Of a stretch of DNA of 30,589 nucleotides, positions 9,267 through 17,093 are shown in pieces; within the stretch, counting starts at the first letter, position 1; the number at the start of each line of letters is the position of its first letter. Made by a program: the position numbers and the translations under genes. The notes below the pieces were generated by a model. It did not search any database. It was not told the origin of the DNA and worked only from the letters and a program-made list of their open reading frames with translations. Origin of the DNA: Candidatus Hydrogenedens sp. (GTDB taxonomy: Bacteria; Hydrogenedentota; Hydrogenedentia; Hydrogenedentales; Hydrogenedentaceae); NCBI GenBank assembly GCA_035361075.1, contig DAOSBX010000035.1, forward strand, positions 5,117 to 35,705. Direction: 5' to 3'.

Positions 9267-10376
9267 TTATTCCTTATTGTTACTTTTTTCATTCCAGTTA
9301 ATAAGTTGGTCTTCAGTAAAAATAGCGAGATTAATTTGTGTGCGTTCATGTGAGGTAAAAATCAATGCTATTCTACCATCCTTCAACTGTATGGCATACG
9401 GGTAAGCATACGAATCCTTACCACGCACAAGGTCTCTTTTTATCTTCCATGTTTTCCCTTCATCCATTGAGATTGCTACGGAAAGAGGATTTCTATCCCC
9501 TGGGTTATCATTAAAAAACAATAGAAGATGTCCATTTTTTAACTTTATAAGGTCGATAGCAGCATTAGGGTTTACAAATTCTGTGTCTACGCCATCTGTC
9601 CATGTCTTCCCGCCATCAAACGACTCGGTTCGCACAATGAAACCATCTGGAATTGGGTCATACCCTCCTCCTCGACGGCAGTATGCAAGAAGATGTGTAT
9701 TGCTCAAGGCTACAACAGAAGGTTGTAAATTACCGATACGTGAGTGGACATGATTGCTTTGTGTCCATGTGCGAGTTTTTAAATCATGAATAAAGAATAC
9801 GGAGCTTGTTTCTGGTGCAGTAAATTCTGGGTCATCACCTTTCTCGTGGTATGCAGGCAGAATAAATTTGTCATTGCTTAACAACAACGGTTGAGAACGC
9901 ACCATCATACCTGGCTCAAATGCAAGCACAGCAGAGTCAGACCATGTATTGGCTCCATCCTTTGAAATTTTATAATGTATCCGCGATGTGCACCACGTTT
10001 CACCATATCGCACCACATAAAATAACCAGACAATACCATTTGGTCCCTGCCAAACTACAGGATTTCCCTCACCAAGCCACGGAATATCTGCAATAACTAC
10101 TGGCGATTGCCATTGGTTAGAACCTTTCGGCAACCTTGAACCAAATACTTTTGTATCATCTTCATACTCCCCAGTACCGCAATAATATGCCAGATACAAA
10201 TCACCATTATCCAGTTCTGTTATGGATGCTGGATGCTTATACTTTCCCCCAGGTGTTTCTGTTCCAAATACTTTTTGTATAAGTATTTGAGGGTTTACGC
10301 ATACGACTTCTGGGAAAGAATAGGCAAATTGTCCGATGAGCAACATTAAAATCAAAACAAACCCACAATTCTTCAT
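9267..10376 (-). CDS. Exported sialidase-like BNR-repeat protein
   Basis: The 369-residue protein has a signal peptide (residues 1-20) and then a six-bladed-propeller type sequence. Asp boxes are visible at about 138-146 (SKDGANTW), 252-260 (SFDGGKTW) and 303-311 (SMDEGKTW). The N-terminal KHPASITELDNGDLYLAYY, the mid-protein MMVRSQPLL and LQPSVVAL match the layout of BNR/sialidase_2 proteins. Such proteins include exo-alpha-sialidases and related glycan hydrolases, and many are uncharacterised. I therefore infer binding or cleavage of an acidic or terminal sugar, not a proven sialidase activity. The ATG has AGGAG about eight bases upstream. Its stop lies three bases before the esterase start, so the pair is one operon. 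Action is expected in the periplasm or outside the cell. Confidence 0.85.
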   Translation of the reverse strand: MKNCGFVLILMLLIGQFAYSFPEVVCVNPQILIQKVFGTETPGGKYKHPASITELDNGDLYLAYYCGTGEYEDDTKVFGSRLPKGSNQWQSPVVIADIPWLGEGNPVVWQGPNGIVWLFYVVRYGETWCTSRIHYKISKDGANTWSDSAVLAFEPGMMVRSQPLLLSNDKFILPAYHEKGDDPEFTAPETSSVFFIHDLKTRTWTQSNHVHSRIGNLQPSVVALSNTHLLAYCRRGGGYDPIPDGFIVRTESFDGGKTWTDGVDTEFVNPNAAIDLIKLKNGHLLLFFNDNPGDRNPLSVAISMDEGKTWKIKRDLVRGKDSYAYPYAIQLKDGRIALIFTSHERTQINLAIFTEDQLINWNEKSNNKE

Positions 10377-10537
10377 ACTTTTTCTCCTTAGACTTTATAG
10401 AATATAACTCGTAATAATTCTATATAGATATAAGACTAAAATCAAAATACAATAAAATATCCCATCATTTTTTAATTTTAATATAGTAATAAATTTGTTA
10501 AAACACTAATCTTAAAAGATTTCCCTTCATATCATCA

Positions 10538-12454
10538 CTACTCATGTTTTTGATTTGAATAATATTCTTCTCGACCTTTAAGCATCCAGTCCCAGAGTGC
10601 TTCTTGCCATTGTCGGACTCTCTGTTTTTCTGCATCGGTTTGTGCAGAGGACTGTGCCTGTGAAATAAGCTCGCCTAATTCCATCATTCGTTCTTCTGTA
10701 CCTAAAGTGGTCCATGCTACATTTTTCCAGTCAATTCCATTCGGTTTGTAATATGGCTTCGGGTAGTTCTCCGGATTGCACGCAATTTGCTCAATTGACA
10801 GGTAAAATTTTTTCATAGGTTCACTTGCATTGCCAAAATAGAGATGAAAAAACTCATCTAATATTGCATCTATATCCTGCGTCGGGTCATCCCAGATTTT
10901 AGCAATAACATACCCTTCTAACATATCTTGTTCACCACATATAAAAATACCTCGTATTCCGTCCCCGATAAACTTCCGCATAATTTCTGCGGTCTTATGA
11001 ACCATAATGTTTGGGAAACATTTAAATCCACCTACCAATCCCGCCTCCATCGGATGGTGATAATAATTCCACAAAAAAACAGGTGCCTTTGCTTTTTTCA
11101 GCCAGTCATGATATAGGTTCATATCGTTCTCTCGCATTTCTTTATGAATAGCATAGTAGCAGGTATGTAGACATGGGGCTATGGATACATTTGGCTCAAT
11201 ATCAAAACCACGGGGAGGTAAGGCATATTCCCAATATGCAAGGGCGGTAATATATTTATCTGGATGTGTCTCTTGTAATTCTCTTGCTACCGCATTCACA
11301 AAGGAGAAAATATAATTGCTCATGCGACCACTACTAAACTGTCCCGTCCACATATCACGACCAGAGGTTATTAATTTCCGACAACGGTCACATCGGCAAA
11401 ATTTCAAATTATCATCAGGAACAATAGCGAAATAGTTTCCTACTGCTTTCCAGCCTTCCGGCACATCCTTAGTTCCATCAAAAAAATCATCTGCCATCTG
11501 TGCTACTTCCTGTATCAGTTTGGGGTGTGTATAACACAGCTGTGTACCGGAACCAGAGCCTTTCGCCTGATATTCCGGGTCGGTAAAATACTTCTCAATT
11601 GTATATTTATGGAATGTGTGGTTCCCTGCCCATTTCTCACCTCCTAAACGCAATCGTCGCCAGAATAGAAATACTTCAGCACGGGATACCGTTCCCCATT
11701 GCTTTTGCATAAAGGGCCAGAAACCTGACCATAAAGCGTCCCGATATTTCAACGCAGGTGAACGGCGAATATCTATGCTTTTTACCATAAGTGTAGATTG
11801 AGTAGGAATAATAACATTAATCTCATTCGGACCATACCAGCGAACACCACAAAACTGTTCGAGGAAATGATACACCGCATAACAAGTCCCCTGGTCATCA
11901 TATACCCCAGGCAATTCCATTTCCCCTTGACTACGCAATGGCATACCGACAGTTTGCCAATAATCAATTTTATGACGTGTATCTGCGAGGGTGTTTCCAC
12001 AACTCATCGGTCTGCCTAATTCACGGCGATTTGCTTCTGTATCTTCCCAATCCCGACCTAAAAGAATCAGCGCATCTGTGCGAAATGCGATAATATACTC
12101 CTGTGGAGCCAGGTCTGAACTCCGAAAACCTAAATCATTAGCAAGATGACTATCTCCAACAAGTATTTTCCGTTTCGAAACAGGTTCTGCATCACTTTTA
12201 ATAGGCAATTCCGCCCCTGTCATTTTCAAGATATGGTATTGCAACTCCAATGATGCAAGGCGTGCTGATAGCGTCGGATTTTCAGATACAACAATACAAC
12301 AAACAGGCTTGCCGTTCTTTACCAGAACAAAATCCGCTTCCCCTTCCCCATCACTTCCAAATACCCACAAACAACATATAACCATAAAAAGAACTACTAC
12401 TATTAAAGTTTTTATATTTAACTCTCCCCTAAATCTTCTAATTGGTATGACCAT
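10538..12454 (-). CDS. DUF4838-domain protein (putative glycoside-hydrolase-like)
   Basis: This is a 638-residue protein with a basic N-terminus and one hydrophobic leader (IVVVLFMVICCLWVFG), hence exported or membrane-anchored. The first part (about 40-230) resembles the alpha-glucuronidase N-terminal domain that precedes many DUF4838 regions: it starts with LVKNGKPVCCIVVSE and contains YAVYHFLEQFCGVRWYGP. The DUF4838 core follows, with AIVPDDN and the tight cysteine cluster CRCDRC near residues 353-358, which may bind a metal. Then come ALAYWEYALPP and FLWNYYHHPMEAG, aromatic-rich barrel strands. No activity is generally established for DUF4838, although it recurs in polysaccharide-degradation loci. 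The ATG at 12452-12454 has AAGGA eight bases upstream; a start 13 codons earlier has a weaker site. The sialidase gene lies 160 bp downstream. Confidence 0.85.
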   Translation of the reverse strand: MVIPIRRFRGELNIKTLIVVVLFMVICCLWVFGSDGEGEADFVLVKNGKPVCCIVVSENPTLSARLASLELQYHILKMTGAELPIKSDAEPVSKRKILVGDSHLANDLGFRSSDLAPQEYIIAFRTDALILLGRDWEDTEANRRELGRPMSCGNTLADTRHKIDYWQTVGMPLRSQGEMELPGVYDDQGTCYAVYHFLEQFCGVRWYGPNEINVIIPTQSTLMVKSIDIRRSPALKYRDALWSGFWPFMQKQWGTVSRAEVFLFWRRLRLGGEKWAGNHTFHKYTIEKYFTDPEYQAKGSGSGTQLCYTHPKLIQEVAQMADDFFDGTKDVPEGWKAVGNYFAIVPDDNLKFCRCDRCRKLITSGRDMWTGQFSSGRMSNYIFSFVNAVARELQETHPDKYITALAYWEYALPPRGFDIEPNVSIAPCLHTCYYAIHKEMRENDMNLYHDWLKKAKAPVFLWNYYHHPMEAGLVGGFKCFPNIMVHKTAEIMRKFIGDGIRGIFICGEQDMLEGYVIAKIWDDPTQDIDAILDEFFHLYFGNASEPMKKFYLSIEQIACNPENYPKPYYKPNGIDWKNVAWTTLGTEERMMELGELISQAQSSAQTDAEKQRVRQWQEALWDWMLKGREEYYSNQKHE

Positions 12455-12740
12455 AACCTGTCCTTTCAATAAAGAAGTTGATTTTAATTCCATCTACGTA
12501 TTTGTATCCTGTTAAATAAAAATCTGAAAAATCAAATTTGTCTAAAAATAAAATTTACAATATAGAATAGCAAGAGTAAAAATAGTAAATTTATTCTCCA
12601 AGGCCTTGTCTCTTTAGTTTTCTTGATAATTCTACTATTAATAAACAAAAAAATATTGACAGTATTACTTGTCCTAAATATAAAATATCTCTGAAACAAA
12701 ATTTGAAATAAATAAAGAAGAATTTAAAAAAGATTTCCAG

Positions 12741-13037
12741 ATGGCAATTCAGCCTGATCTTTTCAGTCAAACAAGACCAGGAATAATTCTTTTCCCGACA
12801 AAAATTCATTGGAGAGGGAGTTCAAAAATAGAATGGATTGAAGATGGACTTATTTATCTTAAAGAGCATTATAAAGAGTGGGGGATAAACTCCGTTGCCA
12901 TGCCTCAAATTGGTTGTGGACTTGGAGGATTACCCTGGGAGAAAGTTAAAAAGTGTATTGAAAAATACTTTTTAAATGACCCATTAATAATAGAATTATA
13001 TATTAATAATCCTACTAATAAATATAAGGGAACATAG
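12741..13037 (+). pseudogene. N-terminally truncated DarG-like macro domain
   Basis: Up to 98 residues can be read, and they match only the C-terminal half of a macro domain of the DarG / ADP-ribose-hydrolase type. Visible blocks are ILFPTKIHWRG, then IEDGLIYL, and the strong signature MPQIGCGLGGLPWEKV. Full-length members begin with a GNLL strand and an N-T-V-N...G-x-MGKG ADP-ribose-binding loop; both are absent. The frame is closed by a TAA at 12681-12683, only 19 codons before the ATG, and no Shine-Dalgarno sequence precedes that ATG. The missing N-terminus is not found in any plus-strand frame of 12455-12740, which is very AT-rich and shows nothing recognisable. In DarTG systems DarG reverses DNA ADP-ribosylation by the toxin DarT, but no DarT is present. 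I read this as a remnant of a lost gene. Confidence 0.7.
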
Positions 13038-13039
13038 TT

Positions 13040-14506
13040 CTACTTTTCTTGCATTCTTTTCTTTACTCGTCTTTCAAGTTTGTTTTGTTTTATTTTTTGT
13101 CTATTTTTTTGTTCTTTTTGCTTTTCTGTGGGAGGACCTTCGTGGTCTAATTTAGGAGCGGGAAGTTTTTCTAAAAGTTGGTTGAAATATTCTTTGGCTT
13201 TGATAACCTCGGCATCATCGGAATTGGTTACTTCTTTATAGCCAGTCCCGTTACGACAATCTCCGCAGTCATATAGTCTCCCATAATGGAGAGGGGAATT
13301 GTCTTCTAATAGCCAGCGTTTTGTCCTCAGGATGCGTCGGTCAGCAATGAAACTGAATATCCATTCGCGGGTTGTTTCTCTTTTTCCGCTGAGGAACGGT
13401 ACCAGGGATACACCATCAATTGGTCTATCATCGGGTAGAGTCACACCTGCCCAATCACATAGCGTCGGCAGAATATCCGACAGGTCTGTTAGTTCCATTA
13501 CACTGCCTCGTTGTTTGACATAACCCGGTCCCCAAACTATCATCGGCACACGTGCTCCTAATTCCGTAGGCTCCCCTTTACCTGATCCCCCCGTACCATT
13601 ATCCCCTGCAAAAATAACGATGGTTTTTTCTTTCAGTCCCGCCTTCTCAATCTCTTCTATCAGTTTTCCCATGAGTTTATCCAGATATTCCACATTGGCT
13701 TTATAATTTTTTTTATCACTCTTTTTTAAATCATCACCTTCTTTTTTTGAATCCGGTGTCGGCACATAAGGAGCATGAGTGAGGCAGGTTGGATAATAAA
13801 TCACAAATGGCTGGTCTTTGTGGCGGTTCATAAAATCAATAACAAACTGATTATGTATATCGGGTCCATAGTCATCGGGTTTTGTTGGGACATACTCACC
13901 ATTTCGAACAATAGACGGATGCCAATATCGGGCGTATCTACCATCGCTTTCAAATCCACTCGTATATTGAACATCTGGCGGGATATAGTTTTTATATGCC
14001 CATGTGCAATATTCATCAAATCCACACTCAAAGATAAGTTTAGGTAGTTTACCGGATAATTGCCATTTGCCAGACATGGCAGTAGTATAGCCTGCCTCTT
14101 TCAGCAGATTGATAAAGGTTCGATGACTTTTAGCAATATCTTCTATATCACTATCAGGCTCCGGTCCTCCTCGCATATTAGCAAAATTATATATACCGTT
14201 ATGACAACCGTATTGTCCTGTTAACAGCATAACACGGGTAGGGTGACAAATAGGTGTAGCATAGCAGGTCTCAAACTTTACTCCTTCTTGTGCCATGCGG
14301 TCTAAGTTGGGTGTGCAAATTTCTTTATTCCCATAGCAGGACAACTCTTTTGCCCCGATATCATCTGCCAGTACAACAATAAAATTAGGACGGTCTTGTT
14401 TCTTTTCCGTTTTATCCTCCGAATAAGCCATTTGAGAAAGTATAAATGAGCCCATACTGAGGACTGAAATTTTTTGCACAAATTCTCGACGTGACATGTC
14501 TTTCAT
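13040..14506 (-). CDS. Tat-exported type I sulfatase
   Basis: This enzyme should hydrolyse sulfate esters, probably on sulfated glycans, outside the cytoplasm. The 488-residue protein starts with a twin-arginine leader (SRREFVQK followed by a hydrophobic stretch to about residue 28). The sulfatase domain opens with FIVVLADDIG, whose Asp48-Asp49 pair binds calcium. The formylglycine motif is C-x-P-x-R at residues 87-91 (CHPTR), so activity needs conversion of Cys87 to formylglycine. No maturase gene is in the window. Further family blocks are MSGKWQLSG and FAGDNGTGG. The last 30 residues form an unusual Lys/Gln/Glu-rich, strongly basic tail. The start has AAGGAAAG about eight bases ahead. It lies between a macro-domain remnant and a pseudopilin gene, and it fits functionally with the sialidase/esterase genes. 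Confidence 0.93.
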   Translation of the reverse strand: MKDMSRREFVQKISVLSMGSFILSQMAYSEDKTEKKQDRPNFIVVLADDIGAKELSCYGNKEICTPNLDRMAQEGVKFETCYATPICHPTRVMLLTGQYGCHNGIYNFANMRGGPEPDSDIEDIAKSHRTFINLLKEAGYTTAMSGKWQLSGKLPKLIFECGFDEYCTWAYKNYIPPDVQYTSGFESDGRYARYWHPSIVRNGEYVPTKPDDYGPDIHNQFVIDFMNRHKDQPFVIYYPTCLTHAPYVPTPDSKKEGDDLKKSDKKNYKANVEYLDKLMGKLIEEIEKAGLKEKTIVIFAGDNGTGGSGKGEPTELGARVPMIVWGPGYVKQRGSVMELTDLSDILPTLCDWAGVTLPDDRPIDGVSLVPFLSGKRETTREWIFSFIADRRILRTKRWLLEDNSPLHYGRLYDCGDCRNGTGYKEVTNSDDAEVIKAKEYFNQLLEKLPAPKLDHEGPPTEKQKEQKNRQKIKQNKLERRVKKRMQEK

Positions 14507-14583
14507 ATTTTCTTTCCTTCCAACAATTTTTTTGTTGTATTACAATCTGATAATATTAAACACTCTTAGCAGTTTTTAGTTCC

Positions 14584-15507
14584 CTAATGAAAGCCATTCA
14601 TTTGATTACACACTGTTAGCCACACGCGGGTATAAGGGAATTGGGTTGGATAACGGATAAATTCAACATGTCCATCAAGATATAAGACATTCCCTCCACC
14701 GGGTTGATGATTAAGCATGGGAGTATTATATCCCTCCCCTTCCCCTTTTTTGAACAAATTATCCCACATTATTGGAATTTCTGATGTAGAAGAGCTAAAG
14801 TTCAGAAACCTCTCAACACCGTCTCTAAGACGATATACCACTCGTTTTTGAGTATCGCCAGGATAAAATGGATAAAACGACAAATCGCGGTCGTATATCC
14901 TTGCAACAGAATTGAGGGGTGCATTCAAAGCCTCATCCAGCATCTCACGGAACACAGTAACAAAAGCCCCTTCAATCTCTGTGCGTGGGTCGGGTGCCTG
15001 TTCATTTCCGTTGGGAACTAAATAGAGCGATGGGACAACTACCCACCCTAAATAACTGTATGAAATATCATTAATTTTGCATAAATCGGGTTCCTGGGTC
15101 TCTTGATTGAGCCAGCCTCCGGGTCCCAATGCAACAGTTCGGTCAATATCCGAAGGGCAAATCAATGCCTTCAAGTCGGATAGATATTCGGGATACATCC
15201 ACTTCGGTTCAAAAAACGATTCTTCTGTATTTACCACACTACAAGGGGTTGCATTCTCTGTCCAAGGGGTTTTTATCGCTTTGATAGGGGGATAGAAATT
15301 GCCCTTACTTTCATTAGCATACATAATTAGAGATAAGCCAATTTGTTTTAGATTATTAGCACACGAAGAACGGCGTGCCGATTCACGAGCACGAGATAAA
15401 GCGGGCAAAAGAATACCCGCCAGAATTGCGATTATGGCAATAACAACCAGCAACTCAATAAGGGTGAAACCTCTATATCTATTGCGAAATACCTGATAGT
15501 AAGTCAT
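14584..15507 (-). CDS. Pseudopilin-like protein with prepilin methylation motif and H-x(n)-DG C-terminus
   Basis: This is a 307-residue protein with a type IV prepilin N-terminus. A 13-residue basic leader ends in Gly before FTLIELLVVIAIIAILAG, which contains the conserved Glu5 and would be cut and methylated by prepilin peptidase. A Cys-containing stretch SSCANNLKQIGLSLIMYANE follows, typical of the large families in Planctomycetota and Lentisphaerota. Near the C-terminus is NHQPGGGNVLYLDGHVEF, the H-x(n)-DG block of these proteins, with ten residues instead of nine between H and DG. Individual family members usually have no assigned function. No secretion ATPase, platform protein or peptidase is nearby. 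No Shine-Dalgarno sequence is visible before the ATG, so the start rests on the conserved leader. Confidence 0.88.
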   Translation of the reverse strand: MTYYQVFRNRYRGFTLIELLVVIAIIAILAGILLPALSRARESARRSSCANNLKQIGLSLIMYANESKGNFYPPIKAIKTPWTENATPCSVVNTEESFFEPKWMYPEYLSDLKALICPSDIDRTVALGPGGWLNQETQEPDLCKINDISYSYLGWVVVPSLYLVPNGNEQAPDPRTEIEGAFVTVFREMLDEALNAPLNSVARIYDRDLSFYPFYPGDTQKRVVYRLRDGVERFLNFSSSTSEIPIMWDNLFKKGEGEGYNTPMLNHQPGGGNVLYLDGHVEFIRYPTQFPYTRVWLTVCNQMNGFH

Positions 15508-15554
15508 AAGTTACATTATATAATATTAAACATCATAAAACAGAGTTCTATTGC

Positions 15555-15577
15555 TGAATTATACTTCGTATAATTCA
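15555..15577. promoter_or_regulatory. Perfect palindrome in the pseudopilin/rmuC divergent region, possible operator
   Basis: Two 10-base arms, TGAATTATAC and GTATAATTCA, are perfect inverted copies separated by TTC. Each arm contains TATAAT, one on each strand (plus copy at 15569-15574). The element lies midway between two divergent genes, 48 bp from the pseudopilin start and 66 bp from the rmuC start. This is where a dimeric repressor or a bidirectional promoter would sit. No good -35 box was found at the right spacing. A T-rich run follows at 15586-15593, but no plus-strand gene ends here for a terminator to serve. Confidence 0.45.
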
Positions 15578-15643
15578 ACATCTCGTATTTTTTTGATATA
15601 GTATTATTAGCTACAAAATCAAAAGAAAAAGGAGTAAATATTT

Positions 15644-16942
15644 ATGTCTATAACTACGGTTTACCTTATATCTACTATTTTTCTACCCGTTATTTTTTTA
15701 TTTCTCCTTTACGAGTGTTTCATGCTTTTAAAACTTTCTAATTTTTCCCAAAAATCCATAAACGATATCATAAACCAAATACAAAAAGTGACAGAACACC
15801 AGTCTACTCTTAACAAAACGTTCTTTGATGAGATGAGCCGAACTCGAACTGAGTTGTTGACAACCATAAATACCACCTTAAAATCCCTATCTCAAGCTCA
15901 ATTAGAACAATTAAAAATCTTCTCGGAGAACTTGAACCAACTAACACAACTTAATTCTAAAAACCTTACAGATATTAATGAGACATTGAAGAAAGAAATC
16001 CGCCATTTGCAAGAGAAAAATGAAGCAAAATTAGAAGAGATGCGTAAAACGGTAGATGAAAAGCTTCAAACAACTCTTGAAAACCGTTTGTCTCAATCGT
16101 TCAAAACGGTTAGTGAACAACTTGAAAGCGTCTATAAAGGATTGGGTGAGATGAAAACACTCGCATCAGATGTAGGCGACTTAAAACGGGTATTAACGAA
16201 TGTTAAACAGCGGGGCATTTTTGGCGAGTTACAGTTGGAAAGCATACTTGAAGACATTCTAACTCCAAATCAATATGAAAAGAATGCAAAAATTAAGAGA
16301 GAGACCGCAGTAGAGTTTGCAATAAAAATTCCTGCAAAAGATGAAGATGGAAAATATGTATTACTACCTATTGATTCAAAATTTCCAAGAGAAGATTATG
16401 AGAAAATTTTAAATGCACAACAGATTGCGGATACTAATGCGATGAGTGATGCCATTAAATCATTAACCACCCGTATTACGAGTGAAGCAAAAGATATTAG
16501 TGAAAAATATATTGACCCACCACACACAACTGACTTTGCCATAATGTTTCTTCCAGTAGAAGGATTATTTGCTGAAGTTCTTCGAGTTCCTGGTTTATTT
16601 GAAAAGATTCGAAAAGAGCTGAACGTGATAATCACAGGTCCAACAACAATCACTGCTATCCTGAACAGTCTTCAAATGGGATTTCGAACCCTTGCCATTG
16701 AAAAAAAATCACAGGAAGTCTGGAAAGTGTTAGGAGCAGTGAAAACCGAGTTCAAGAAATTTAATGATTTATTAACAAAAACAAAAATAAAATTAGAATC
16801 TGCTGCTAATGAAATAGAACAAGCTCAAAAACGAACCTTAATAATCGACCGCAAACTTAAGAATGTTGAACAATTAGACACTGACGAATCTAAAAAGATA
16901 CTTGAACTGGAAGAGCCCCCACTAACAGAATTAGATAAATAG
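15644..16942 (+). CDS. rmuC: RmuC-family DNA recombination protein
   Basis: The 432-residue protein has the RmuC layout. An N-terminal membrane anchor (about residues 5-28) is followed by a long Gln/Glu/Lys-rich coiled coil to about residue 190. The conserved RmuC domain (about 195-400) contains RGIFGELQLESILEDIL, then LLPIDSKFPREDYEKI, DFAIMFLPVEGLFAEVLR and ITGPTTITAILNSLQMGF. RmuC limits inversions at short inverted repeats in E. coli and belongs to the restriction-endonuclease-like superfamily, with the IDSKFP strand carrying nuclease-type residues. The mechanism is not settled. AGGAG lies about nine bases before the ATG. The gene diverges from the pseudopilin gene, and an inverted repeat spans its stop codon. 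Confidence 0.93.
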   Translation: MSITTVYLISTIFLPVIFLFLLYECFMLLKLSNFSQKSINDIINQIQKVTEHQSTLNKTFFDEMSRTRTELLTTINTTLKSLSQAQLEQLKIFSENLNQLTQLNSKNLTDINETLKKEIRHLQEKNEAKLEEMRKTVDEKLQTTLENRLSQSFKTVSEQLESVYKGLGEMKTLASDVGDLKRVLTNVKQRGIFGELQLESILEDILTPNQYEKNAKIKRETAVEFAIKIPAKDEDGKYVLLPIDSKFPREDYEKILNAQQIADTNAMSDAIKSLTTRITSEAKDISEKYIDPPHTTDFAIMFLPVEGLFAEVLRVPGLFEKIRKELNVIITGPTTITAILNSLQMGFRTLAIEKKSQEVWKVLGAVKTEFKKFNDLLTKTKIKLESAANEIEQAQKRTLIIDRKLKNVEQLDTDESKKILELEEPPLTELDK

Positions 16943-16953
16943 AGGGGGCTCTT
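16911..16953 (+). repeat. Inverted repeat spanning the rmuC stop codon
   Basis: AAGAGCCCCC (16911-16920) and GGGGGCTCTT (16944-16953) are perfect 10-base inverted copies around a 23-base loop that contains the TAG stop. It is conspicuously G/C-rich for this region and could fold in the rmuC mRNA. There is no U run behind it, so it is not a classic intrinsic terminator. It may protect the 3' end or slow polymerase before the next gene, which begins 140 bp on. Confidence 0.5.
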
Positions 16954-17093
16954 AATAATAATTATGATAGGAAACACAGCTCATTCTTTTCTTTAGAAGG
17001 GTTTTTGTGGTTCAAAATTAAGTATAATTTATTGAAGTTAGAGCAACACGCTTTAAAAATTACTTATTCATAGGTCGTCATAAATTTATTCTT

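Noticed and set aside
10508..10521. Inverted repeat AATCTT-AA-AAGATT after the DUF4838 gene
   Set aside because: Six mostly A-T pairs with a two-base loop would be too weak for a terminator, and such repeats arise by chance in AT-rich DNA.
12591..12809. 72-codon minus-strand open frame upstream of the macro remnant
   Set aside because: Phe/Ile-rich translation typical of AT-rich non-coding DNA, no ribosome site, and overlaps the macro-domain fragment on the other strand.
15560..15577. Similarity of the palindrome to a loxP arm (ACTTCGTATA)
   Set aside because: Only ten bases agree, the symmetry is different (3-base centre instead of an 8-base spacer), and no recombinase gene is present. Treated as chance.
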